Of a DNA stretch of 8,274 bases, positions 1-6,190 are shown piece after piece. Location of the stretch: positions 1-8,274 of the forward strand of contig JACVSD010000074.1 in NCBI GenBank assembly GCA_014534095.1. Reading direction: 5' to 3'. Origin of the DNA: Nitrospiraceae bacterium. GTDB lineage: Bacteria; Nitrospirota; Nitrospiria; Nitrospirales; Nitrospiraceae. The notes below the pieces were generated by a model. The model did no database searches. It was not told the DNA's origin and saw only the letters and a list, made by a program, of their open reading frames with translations. The stretch's first letter is position 1, and every line of letters begins with the position of its first letter. The translations under genes were made by a program, and so were the position numbers.

Positions 1-13
1 TCATTATGATTCC

Positions 14-187
14 CTAGAGATCATCGGCGATTTGTCGAAGGGGCAGCGGATCGGGCACCAGCATCGCAAATATCGTACTGAACAACAGCGAAGCGTACCG
101 CTTCCGGTTTGGTGGCTTTGCTGTTACGTAGTTTGTCCTGGTGATCCATCTAGTTCCGCGTGCTCGTCGTACCGATTTACCATACAT
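14..187 (-). CDS. Possible small membrane protein, 57 aa (uncertain)
   Basis: I do not recognise this reading frame. It opens at an ATG (185-187) and ends at TAG (14-16). The first 30 residues are strongly basic (many Arg and Lys). A hydrophobic stretch follows at about residues 31-45, then a Leu-Val-Pro-Asp-Pro-Leu-Pro motif and an acidic end. The basic-then-hydrophobic pattern and the PDPLP turn resemble small inner-membrane proteins, and the second half uses GC-ending codons like the neighbouring genes. Against it, there is no convincing Shine-Dalgarno site, the start lies inside a small palindrome, and the first half has poor codon use. It could be a real short gene, the decayed end of a longer one, or chance. 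It lies 71 bp beyond the tRNA on the same strand. Confidence 0.3.
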   Translation of the reverse strand: MYGKSVRRARGTRWITRTNYVTAKPPNRKRYASLLFSTIFAMLVPDPLPLRQIADDL

Positions 188-248
188 GCAGTATGGCGCT
201 CGAAGAAGCCTGCAGGCCTCAGGTCCTTCGCTTCATACATGAGGTATG
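181..248. repeat. Pair of near-identical 15-bp palindromes
   Basis: CATACATGCAGTATG at 181-195 and CATACATGAGGTATG at 234-248 differ at only two central positions. Each is an inverted repeat (CATAC/GTATG arms around 5 bases), and the copies start 53 bp apart. The first extends to six-base arms (CCATAC/GTATGG, 180-196). A 10-bp perfect palindrome, GCCTGCAGGC (208-217), lies between them. They sit just beyond the 3' end of the tRNA. They could be paired operator half-sites, RNA hairpins in the tRNA trailer, or a degenerate repeat; nothing in the window decides between these. Confidence 0.45.
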
Positions 249-258
249 TGGGAAAGGA

Positions 259-334
259 TGGAGCCGGCGACCCGGATTGAACGGGCGACCTGCGGTTTAC
301 GAAACCGCTGCTCTACCAACTGAGCTACGCCGGC
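259..334 (-). tRNA. tRNA-Thr (anticodon CGU)
   Basis: Read on the minus strand, the 76 bases fold as a complete cloverleaf. The seven-pair acceptor stem GCCGGCG/CGCCGGC spans 328-334 and 263-269. The D arm is GCTC/GAGC with an AGTTGGTA loop. The anticodon stem GCGGT/ACCGC closes the loop TTCGTAA, with anticodon CGU encoded at 299-301. The T arm is GCCCG/CGGGT around TTCAATC. The discriminator is U and the 3' CCA is encoded (259-261). It reads the threonine codon ACG. No repeat of its 3' end is visible elsewhere in the window, so there is no sign of integration of an element here. Confidence 0.97.
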
Positions 335-456
335 ATCCCGGAAGACGTGAGAAGAAAAATCAATGAACGCGGGCCGAGTATCAGCGCGCCATGATACCGG
401 CCACCGTGCAGACCTGTCAACGAAGACCGCAGCGGAATCCTCCTGTGACTACACCG
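335..456. other. Intergenic spacer, no gene seen
   Basis: This stretch lies between the tRNA 5' end and the stop codon of the caspase-like lipoprotein gene. It holds a short inverted repeat, GTATCA/TGATAC around 8 bases (378-397), and a T-rich tract on the minus strand at about 353-361. These are 17 bases or more apart and do not form a convincing intrinsic terminator. I see no clear promoter for the tRNA, so read-through from the upstream gene into the tRNA is possible. Confidence 0.5.
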
Positions 457-2502
457 CTACTGGCCCGGTCCGACGCTAGAGGGCCTTCGGTTCGAGGGTA
501 GCGAATCAGGCTTCTCTTCTGCTCTTGATGTTGGAGCAGGCTTGGGATTGTTCCCCTTGGCCATGGGATGGATTCTCACCATTGCGCCGTGACCGGGTGG
601 AGGTAGGCATAGAGGATCTTGCTCATTGCCATATTGTTCTCTGGCAATCCGGCTGACCTGTCCTCGCGCATAGAGACAGAGCTCGCCCGCCGCCACAGTG
701 CCATCTCGATCGACGTCAGCCACGCCCTGCAGCCCACGAAGAAGATGATACGTAAAGAGTCCATGCCTGGCCGGTTCGTAGGCATGCGATTCCTGCAGTC
801 CTTTGTGGGCCACCATCCACATGATGCCATCCCTGCGTTCACCGAGGCCAGCTTCCCAATTAGGCAAGGTGGCCGCCGAATCCACGCCCGGTGCGGCCTC
901 GAGCGAGACGTCGAACATCAGAATGGCCCGTTGTATGGATGACCGCACCAAAGCCTCCTGCAACCGCCGAACGGAATAGAGCCGAGTCCCGCCGGACGTC
1001 GTGCCGTCGAACGGGACCAGCGATACGGCCCCTGTCGCGCCATCGACCAATGCGCGGCCGGCAAAGAACACATACACCACCGTCCCGGGCTCTGCTCGCT
1101 TGGGCACCCAGTCATCAAAAGTCTCAGCCAAGTCCTGCTTTAACGCCCGTCCGTCCAGCAAGAGGCGAACCCGGTCTTCCGGAATGCCGGCAATCGTCCG
1201 CAGATACTTGGCCATGACCTCCGCGTCGCGACCGGCATACTTGACCGGGGGGACCTGTTCATCCCGAAATCGGCCGACCCCGATGGCAATCACCAACGCC
1301 TTGGGTTGCTTCAGTGCTGCGGCTGCCTTGGGTGCTTGATCCACTTCCGGTGAGGGCTCATCGGCTAGGACGGCATCTGGTCTCATGAGCACGGAAAACT
1401 TCTTCGCCGGAGGGATCACATCAATGGGTGTCCCGCTCCGCAGACTTAAAACGAGATCGCCTCGCACGGCCTCCGTAACGGCCGTCACGCGTTTCGTGCT
1501 CGTGGTCCGCTTCACCTCTCCTGGCTCAACATCCCCGATCGGAAGCACCGGAGGGAACGCGGCCGTCAACAGGGGCGTGCCGCTCACCTCGACCTCCACC
1601 TCCTTGGCCGGCACAGCGCCTTCGTTCTTGACTTCGACTTCGATGGTGAAGGGCTCATCAGACTGGAGGATTTGATCGCGATTGTCGTCTCGAATGATGG
1701 CACGAAACGTCAGCGCGGCGAGCTGCAGTGCGGCGTCGCCGGCCTGCGCATGGCCTGCTGATAGTCGCGAGGCCGTCTCTGTTCCTTGTGGCGGCTCCAA
1801 TGGGACCGGTGAACTCATGGATGAGGCGGGCTCTCCTGGCGCCGGTTCACCAGATTGAGGAGGCATCATGCTCACCGCAGCCGATGCCGCGCCCCGCCGC
1901 TGTTGGGCAAATTCTCGCACGCGAACCGAGTCAGCCAGCTGTTTGGCCATCCCTTCGGTCACCAGGTCGACCGCCTCCGCCACGACGGTCGGTAGCCCCG
2001 CCACGTCGCAGGAGTGCTCCGTGACTTGCACCTCCCCCGCACCACCACTCTGCAATTTTTTACTGAAGAGGGCCGTCCCATCATCATCAAAAAACGACAA
2101 GTCCAGGCCCAGAGTTACCGTGACGGGATAGTTTTTCGCGCGCTGCCGATGAATGGCCAGATCGATCTGTTTCAAACCCAAACCGACTTCGACGACACCA
2201 TCAGAGCCAGTGCGCGTAGGAGAGACGGCGTCCCGGTCTAGACCTTTGAACACCCGTCCCAGCTTCGCCGCCACCCCGTCACTTAACAGCGCAGCCACGG
2301 GGAAGGAATCCGGTTCGCCGCATGCGTTCTGGTATGGAATAGCGGCGGTAGTCACGGAAGGAGACAGACGAAGGATCGGCGTCAACGGAAGCGGTGCAAC
2401 GCCGGCCAGTCCATCGCTCCGGTGGAACCACGAACAGCCTGCGGCGGACAGAAGCAGCGCCATCACAAGAGAGACCACGATGCGCCGATATCGTCGCTGC
2501 AT
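457..2502 (-). CDS. Lipoprotein with caspase-like (C14-type) domain, apparently catalytically dead
   Basis: The protein has 681 aa from the ATG at 2502. A basic start, a hydrophobic stretch and the lipobox Ala-Ala-Gly-Cys (Cys23) mark an exported lipoprotein. Residues about 24-200 form a domain I do not recognise. A Pro/Ser-rich linker (about 212-245) leads to a beta-sandwich-like domain (about 263-374) opening with an EF-hand-like loop (272-283). A caspase/peptidase C14-like domain covers about 400-640. There the usual Gly-His-Gly reads Gly-Arg-Ala (Arg483) and the usual Asp-x-Cys-His-Ser-Gly reads Asp-Val-Ser-Leu-Glu-Ala (Ser533), so both dyad residues are replaced. A canonical 12-residue EF-hand loop, D-V-D-R-D-G to E, is at 596-607. 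The tail is disordered. Start choice: GTG at 2508 has GAGG 7 bases upstream and is an equal alternative. The frame stays open to 2724, but that would run through the promoter region and into ubiA. The role is unknown; a calcium-binding envelope scaffold or sensor is an inference. Confidence 0.85.
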   Translation of the reverse strand: MQRRYRRIVVSLVMALLLSAAGCSWFHRSDGLAGVAPLPLTPILRLSPSVTTAAIPYQNACGEPDSFPVAALLSDGVAAKLGRVFKGLDRDAVSPTRTGSDGVVEVGLGLKQIDLAIHRQRAKNYPVTVTLGLDLSFFDDDGTALFSKKLQSGGAGEVQVTEHSCDVAGLPTVVAEAVDLVTEGMAKQLADSVRVREFAQQRRGAASAAVSMMPPQSGEPAPGEPASSMSSPVPLEPPQGTETASRLSAGHAQAGDAALQLAALTFRAIIRDDNRDQILQSDEPFTIEVEVKNEGAVPAKEVEVEVSGTPLLTAAFPPVLPIGDVEPGEVKRTTSTKRVTAVTEAVRGDLVLSLRSGTPIDVIPPAKKFSVLMRPDAVLADEPSPEVDQAPKAAAALKQPKALVIAIGVGRFRDEQVPPVKYAGRDAEVMAKYLRTIAGIPEDRVRLLLDGRALKQDLAETFDDWVPKRAEPGTVVYVFFAGRALVDGATGAVSLVPFDGTTSGGTRLYSVRRLQEALVRSSIQRAILMFDVSLEAAPGVDSAATLPNWEAGLGERRDGIMWMVAHKGLQESHAYEPARHGLFTYHLLRGLQGVADVDRDGTVAAGELCLYARGQVSRIAREQYGNEQDPLCLPPPGHGAMVRIHPMAKGNNPKPAPTSRAEEKPDSLPSNRRPSSVGPGQ

Positions 2503-2529
2503 TCTCACGATTCCGCCTCGCATGCCCTC

Positions 2530-2559
2530 GTTATAACGAAATGGCGAGGATGAGCACAA
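2530..2559 (-). promoter_or_regulatory. Candidate promoter for the caspase-like lipoprotein
   Basis: On the minus strand, TATAAC (2530-2535) matches the sigma-70 -10 box at five of six positions. A weak -35-like TTGTGC (2554-2559) precedes it with an 18-base spacer. Transcription would begin near 2523, which leaves the GAGG site and the GTG/ATG starts at 2508/2502 inside a short leader. It argues against the upstream ATG at 2523 unless that were used leaderless. Confidence 0.45.
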
Positions 2560-2571
2560 CCGCGCCACGAA

Positions 2572-2600
2572 TTGACAGCCCGGCACCCTGACGCTAAGGT
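2572..2600 (+). promoter_or_regulatory. Candidate promoter for the UbiA-family gene
   Basis: A perfect TTGACA (2572-2577) is followed after exactly 17 bases by TAAGGT (2595-2600), a poor -10 element matching three of six positions. The start would fall near 2607, giving a leader of about 18 bases before the ATG at 2625. The strong -35 with a weak -10 could mean modest or activator-dependent expression. It lies back to back with the lipoprotein promoter. Confidence 0.5.
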
Positions 2601-2624
2601 TCTCGCCATCATGATGAGCCGTCC

Positions 2625-3500
2625 ATGAGACCAACCCTCGCTTCCCGAATCCCATGGAGCGCGCTCGCTCGAGTAATTCGCCTCCAGAACCAGACCGGCA
2701 CCTATCTGCTGGTGCTTCCGACACTCTGGACGCTGGTCCTGGCTACGGGTGGATGGCCGGCGCCTCGCCTCGTAGCGATCTTCCTCGCCGGATCATTTCT
2801 GATGCGTAGTGCCGGCGTCATCCTCAACGATCTCGCTGATCGATCCTTTGATCGGCAAGTCGCCCGCACCAAGACACGCCCATTGGCTTCCGGCGAACTA
2901 TCTCAGGGACAGGCGGTGATTTTGCTCGGCATCCTGCTGCTCTCGGCGTGCGGATTGCTGTTGTTCTTAGAGCCCTCGGTCTGGCCGCTTGCGCCCATGG
3001 CGCTTGGACTGGCCGCCTTGTATCCGTTCTCGAAACGTTGGATCCATGTTCCGCAGGCAGTGCTCGGTGTGGCCTTCGGATGGGGCACGATCATGGCGTG
3101 GGCCGCCGTGCAGGGCCGCGTTGCCGGGCCGGTATGGCTGGTCTTCGGAGCCACGGCGATGTGGGCGATTGCCTATGATACGATTTACGCGCTTCAGGAC
3201 CTGGAAGACGACCGCCGCATCGGCGTCAAGTCAGCCGCCTTGTTCTTCGGATCGTCCACCTGGATCGCGGTCGCCACGGCGCTCGGGACGATGATGATTC
3301 TCCTGGCGACAGCGGGATGGATGACCGGGATCGGTTGGCCCTATTATACCGTGTTGCTGACAGTCTCAATTTTCTTCGCCATCCAAGTCGAACGGCTTCG
3401 GCAACCGATTAGCGCGCCGCAAGCCTTTTCGATGTTCCGCGCGCACATGTGGGCAGGGGCCGCAATTCTGGCTGGACTGCTGGCTGGATTTGTTGTGTAA
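2625..3500 (+). CDS. ubiA: UbiA-family 4-hydroxybenzoate-type polyprenyltransferase
   Basis: This is an integral-membrane aromatic prenyltransferase that joins a polyprenyl diphosphate chain to an aromatic acid, as in quinone synthesis. The first Asp-rich motif is N68-D-L-A-D-R-S-F-D76, followed by the R-T-K-T-R-P-L-A-S-G signature. The second is Y184-D-T-I-Y ending in D192-L-E-D-D196, then R-I-G-V-K-S. These bind Mg2+ and the diphosphate. About eight or nine hydrophobic segments and the 291-aa length fit UbiA (about 290 aa). The wording of both motifs and the Y-P-F-x-K-R segment (133-138) is closer to true UbiA than to what I recall of MqnP of the futalosine route. The natural acceptor cannot be fixed from sequence, since Nitrospira-like bacteria are generally menaquinone users. 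The ATG at 2625 is the only reasonable start; only a weak GAG precedes it. It stands alone and converges on the cytochrome operon. Confidence 0.88.
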   Translation: MRPTLASRIPWSALARVIRLQNQTGTYLLVLPTLWTLVLATGGWPAPRLVAIFLAGSFLMRSAGVILNDLADRSFDRQVARTKTRPLASGELSQGQAVILLGILLLSACGLLLFLEPSVWPLAPMALGLAALYPFSKRWIHVPQAVLGVAFGWGTIMAWAAVQGRVAGPVWLVFGATAMWAIAYDTIYALQDLEDDRRIGVKSAALFFGSSTWIAVATALGTMMILLATAGWMTGIGWPYYTVLLTVSIFFAIQVERLRQPISAPQAFSMFRAHMWAGAAILAGLLAGFVV

Positions 3501-3580
3501 CCAAACCTGACCGAGAACCGCGCGGCGGTCTACGGGCTATAAGAGGCCTCGCGCGAAGAAGGACAAGAAGCGGTCATGGA
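3501..3580. other. Convergent intergenic region
   Basis: These 80 bases separate the stops of the prenyltransferase and the diheme cytochrome gene. The only clear structure is a GC-rich hairpin, ACCGC-GCG-GCGGT (3517-3529), which reads the same from both sides. No T-run follows on either strand, so it is a poor intrinsic terminator, and read-through antisense transcription is possible. Confidence 0.4.
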
Positions 3581-4576
3581 TTACGGTTTCTCTACCGCCA
3601 CTTCAGCCGTTCTAGGCGATCGGAGTGTGGCAAGGTACATGGTCACAGCCTTCGCATCAGCATCGCTCAGGCCCAGAGCCGGCATACGGGTTTCCGGCTT
3701 CATCGCCTGCGGATTCTTGATCCACCGATAGACCCAGGTGCTGTTTAACCGGAATCCGGCACGGTCCAGTGCCGGACCCACTTTCCCGCCCTCATCACCG
3801 ATCGCATGGCACCCGTTACAACCGTATTTCGTCACATAGAGACGCTTACCGACTTCCGCTTGCTTCGCCGCCTGATCCGCCGCCATGACGAGTTCGGGTC
3901 GCTGCACGCTGAGCCCCTTCCCCGGCCTCGTGGTGAAATTGGTCAGAGCCGTCTGCGCCGCATCGAACTCCTTCTTGGCGCTAACCATGGCGGCTTGCTC
4001 CTTGGCATACAGCGATTCATCGACTTCCACTTCTTTCTTGTCCGCTTCCTCGCCGGCCTTTTTTTCGGCCGCCTCGTACGTCTTCGTGGCTTCTTCAAGC
4101 TTGGCTTTGGCCGAGTGCAGTGCCTCTTCCAGCTCCTTCTTCCGGTTCTCGACATTAAATTCGAGCTTCATACCGTGGAGCGACCGCACAAACCCTACAA
4201 TGGACCAGACTTCCTCCTCGGAGAGCGTGTACTTAAAAGTCGGCATGGTCGGGACGGCAAATTCATCGTCACCGATTTTGTCGCCACCCGGTCCGGTGTC
4301 CTTCATGTCACGGGAAATCGTATGGAAAATCTCCTCATCCTTGAACGTGCTCATTTCGGACTTGTTGGAGAGATCCTTGGGTTTAGGATCCGACATGGCC
4401 GCCCAGTTGAACCCCTCGTTCTGGCGGCCATTTTCTCCATGGCAATGCATGCAATAATGCGTATACAACTCCTGGCCCCGTTTCTGTTGCTCACTGGCAC
4501 ATCCGCCAACCACGAGGGCCCAGACCCCGACGAGGCCCACCACCGCTCCTACGACGCCGACCCTTGCCGCCTTCAT
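3581..4576 (-). CDS. Diheme cytochrome c lipoprotein with coiled-coil insert
   Basis: This is a membrane-tethered periplasmic electron carrier of 331 aa. A hydrophobic signal ends in the lipobox Val-Gly-Gly-Cys (Cys26). The first cytochrome c domain has C42-M-H-C-H46, with Met111 the likely sixth ligand (P-T-M-P). The second has C253-N-G-C-H257, with Met298 the likely ligand (R-M-P-A). Between them, about residues 141-212 are rich in Lys, Glu and Ala with heptad-like spacing: a long coiled coil or helical rod, unusual between two heme domains. The start at 4576 overlaps the stop of the upstream gene (ATGA, 4573-4576) and has an AAGGG-type site nearby, so translation is probably coupled. It is the last gene of the operon. 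The frame stays open to 4702, but that stretch overlaps the upstream gene and lacks a signal peptide. It probably passes electrons between the heme-b protein and the oxidase, or to soluble cytochromes (inference). Confidence 0.9.
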   Translation of the reverse strand: MKAARVGVVGAVVGLVGVWALVVGGCASEQQKRGQELYTHYCMHCHGENGRQNEGFNWAAMSDPKPKDLSNKSEMSTFKDEEIFHTISRDMKDTGPGGDKIGDDEFAVPTMPTFKYTLSEEEVWSIVGFVRSLHGMKLEFNVENRKKELEEALHSAKAKLEEATKTYEAAEKKAGEEADKKEVEVDESLYAKEQAAMVSAKKEFDAAQTALTNFTTRPGKGLSVQRPELVMAADQAAKQAEVGKRLYVTKYGCNGCHAIGDEGGKVGPALDRAGFRLNSTWVYRWIKNPQAMKPETRMPALGLSDADAKAVTMYLATLRSPRTAEVAVEKP

Positions 4577-5409
4577 GCTGCCTGCCCTTTCTTTAACTTG
4601 CGGATCAGGACGAACTGAAATCCGAACGCCACGGCGACCGCGATCGCCGCATAGTAGTAGCTCGAATAATCCGGCGGCGCTTCGGCGCGGAAGTACCACC
4701 ATGAGGACACCGCCTTTTGGGAGCCCTTTTCCTTCAAGTCGCCACTAGTCGGATCCTTCTTCCCGTCCCAGACGGCAAAAGCGACGTTGATGAATCCACC
4801 CGGGACTATTTGCGTATCCTCCGCCGGATGCTCGGTCTGAAGGGGCCGTGCAAAGATCACTTTCCACGTGCCGCTGGAGTAAAAGCCTTTCGCTCGGACA
4901 TCCTGGTGCGGCTGCACCTTCAATGTGCCGAACCCCATGGCGCTCATGTCGACGCCCTTTCCGTCCTTGTTCTTCCAATACCAAATGTTGACCGGACCTC
5001 CTTCAACCTGGAGCATCGGCTGGCCGTGGGCGAAATGGGCCTTTTTCTCCCCGACCATGAACTCCAGGGCAGCAGCGTCATCAGGGTCTTCACTCGGATC
5101 GGCATACTCGAGCAGAACGGCAACCTGGTTGCCATCATGGAGGGCGCGCACGGAGAGATCTTTGACGGTCGCCTCTTGAATCCTGTTTTGCCAATGAACT
5201 TGGGGTGACATGGGGAAGGTCGCGGGGGTCGCGCTATTCCAAACGGCCGCATTCGGATCGTCGACGGGAAGCGCGCCCGTCACCATCGGCGCGCTAACGG
5301 CCACACTTTCCTGGGCCAGGGCCGGAGCGCCTGCAGCCAGAATCAGACACGCCACTAGGGCTACCCCCCCACGTTGCACCGACCACTTCATGTTATGTGC
5401 CCCATTCAT
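4573..5409 (-). CDS. Heme-b gamma-type subunit (ethylbenzene dehydrogenase / NxrC-like)
   Basis: The 278-aa precursor has a Sec signal ending Ala-Leu-Ala (30-32), a beta-rich periplasmic domain (about 40-243) and one C-terminal transmembrane helix (about 251-270). The domain resembles the heme-b gamma subunit of type II DMSO-reductase enzymes (ethylbenzene dehydrogenase, chlorate/selenate reductase, candidate NxrC). Seen here are the A-A-A-L-E-F strand (112-117), the N-I-W-Y-W-K segment (141-146), F-A-V-W-D-G (211-216) and K232-A-V-S-S-W. By family knowledge a Met and a Lys hold the heme; Met132 and Lys232 are my candidates. Most gamma subunits are soluble, so the C-terminal anchor is a difference. 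No molybdenum alpha or FeS beta subunit is in the window. GAGG lies 5 bases before the ATG at 5409. ATG at 5391 (GGGG 8 bases upstream) would give a more typical signal peptide and is a real alternative. Confidence 0.8.
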   Translation of the reverse strand: MNGAHNMKWSVQRGGVALVACLILAAGAPALAQESVAVSAPMVTGALPVDDPNAAVWNSATPATFPMSPQVHWQNRIQEATVKDLSVRALHDGNQVAVLLEYADPSEDPDDAAALEFMVGEKKAHFAHGQPMLQVEGGPVNIWYWKNKDGKGVDMSAMGFGTLKVQPHQDVRAKGFYSSGTWKVIFARPLQTEHPAEDTQIVPGGFINVAFAVWDGKKDPTSGDLKEKGSQKAVSSWWYFRAEAPPDYSSYYYAAIAVAVAFGFQFVLIRKLKKGQAA

Positions 5410-5458
5410 ACTGGCCTCGTTTCATTCAGGAGCGGCGTCACGCTGCCGCCCCGCGGCA

Positions 5459-6178
5459 TTATTCCCACGTCCGCGGAGATTGATGGGCGCCATCGTACTC
5501 GCCCAAAATGATCTTCCAGATCCATTCGTCAGGCAGTTCCACTTCCCAACGCGGCATGGCAGACTTCCATGGCATGCCTTCAATGGGAAGACCCACTCCG
5601 CCTTTCTTGATGCGCCAGAACAAATAGCTCTCTTGGAGCATGGCGATCGTCGTCGGATCGGCGAAGTTGGCCGGGGGCGGATTGAATCCTCGCGCCGCCG
5701 GTCCCTTGCCATCGAAGTTTCCGCCGTGGCACGGGGAGCAGAACGCGGCGTAAAAACCCTTCCCCTGCATAATGTTCTCGGGGGTCTTTGCAAAGGGATT
5801 GGACAGGCCGGTGTACTCGCCCGGGGGAGCCGGGTGAATCGTGCGATTTTCGGCCGGCGGCGCATCGCTCGTGGCGGTGCTCCCGTAGGTCTGCCATCCG
5901 ACCAGCAACGGGAAAAGAATCAGCACCGCATAGCGAAGCGCCTGCAGCCCGCCGATATCTTCACCGGTCAAAAAGCGCTGAATCGGATTCCAGAAGGCGT
6001 CTTTAGATTCCCGGCTCAGGGTCGCGAAAATCACGATCCCGGTCGTGGTGAGCATCAAATACAGGAAGATCAAACTCGACGGCAGGGGCGCCGATCCGGG
6101 AATGTTGGGCACGATAAACTTGAGCAGTAGATAGACGACAAGAACTAAAATGATCGGCTTGAGCAACGAGCCCCCCAT
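5459..6178 (-). CDS. Membrane-anchored monoheme cytochrome c (three TM helices)
   Basis: The protein has 239 aa. Hydrophobic helices lie at about 5-24, 33-53 and 82-98, followed by a Pro-rich linker (about 105-125) and a single cytochrome c domain with C147-S-P-C-H151. Gly/Pro-rich residues 158-174 follow the heme site as in class I cytochromes c. Met208 (A-M-P-R-W), or less likely Met202, should be the sixth ligand. The heme domain is expected on the periplasmic side. The fold is like membrane-bound cytochrome c subunits of terminal oxidases, but I do not recognise a named family for the three-helix N-terminus. A strong GAGGAGG site overlaps the upstream stop codon, and the start is 5 bases from it. 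It lies 10 bp behind the previous cytochrome gene and 49 bp before the heme-b gene. The likely job is to deliver electrons to the bd-like subunit (inference). Confidence 0.88.
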   Translation of the reverse strand: MGGSLLKPIILVLVVYLLLKFIVPNIPGSAPLPSSLIFLYLMLTTTGIVIFATLSRESKDAFWNPIQRFLTGEDIGGLQALRYAVLILFPLLVGWQTYGSTATSDAPPAENRTIHPAPPGEYTGLSNPFAKTPENIMQGKGFYAAFCSPCHGGNFDGKGPAARGFNPPPANFADPTTIAMLQESYLFWRIKKGGVGLPIEGMPWKSAMPRWEVELPDEWIWKIILGEYDGAHQSPRTWE

Positions 6179-6183
6179 ACATT

Positions 6184-6190
6184 CCTCCTC
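6184..6190 (-). promoter_or_regulatory. Shine-Dalgarno site overlapping a stop codon
   Basis: GAGGAGG on the minus strand begins inside the TGA stop (6189-6191) of the two-TM cytochrome gene and ends 5 bases before the ATG of the next one. It fixes the start at 6178 and implies coupled translation of the two cytochromes. Confidence 0.8.

Noticed and set aside
32..280. 82-codon and 68-codon plus-strand ORFs near the left edge (32-280 and 160-366)
   Set aside because: Both run into the tRNA gene on the opposite strand, have no ribosome site and have an unlikely composition.
259..334. tRNA as an integration site of a mobile element
   Set aside because: No repeat of its 3' end, integrase gene or composition break is visible in the window.
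378..397. Inverted repeat GTATCA/TGATAC as a terminator
   Set aside because: A six-pair AT-containing stem with an eight-base loop, and the T-rich stretch is too far downstream.
2503..2724. N-terminal extension of the caspase-like lipoprotein
   Set aside because: It would place the lipoprotein signal inside the protein, cross the predicted promoter and overlap the start of ubiA. The signal peptide fits a start at 2502 or 2508.
3517..3529. GC hairpin ACCGC-GCG-GCGGT as a bidirectional terminator
   Set aside because: The stem has only five pairs and there is no T-run on either side, so it does not meet the usual pattern.
3806..4618. 270-codon plus-strand ORF
   Set aside because: It lies wholly antisense to the diheme cytochrome gene, which has a lipobox and two heme motifs. 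Its composition is the complement of the Glu/Lys-rich coiled coil, and it has no recognisable motif.
5210..6130. 306-codon plus-strand ORF
   Set aside because: It is antisense across two genes with a signal peptide, a heme motif and strong ribosome sites. Its Arg-rich, featureless product is typical of a shadow frame in GC-rich DNA.
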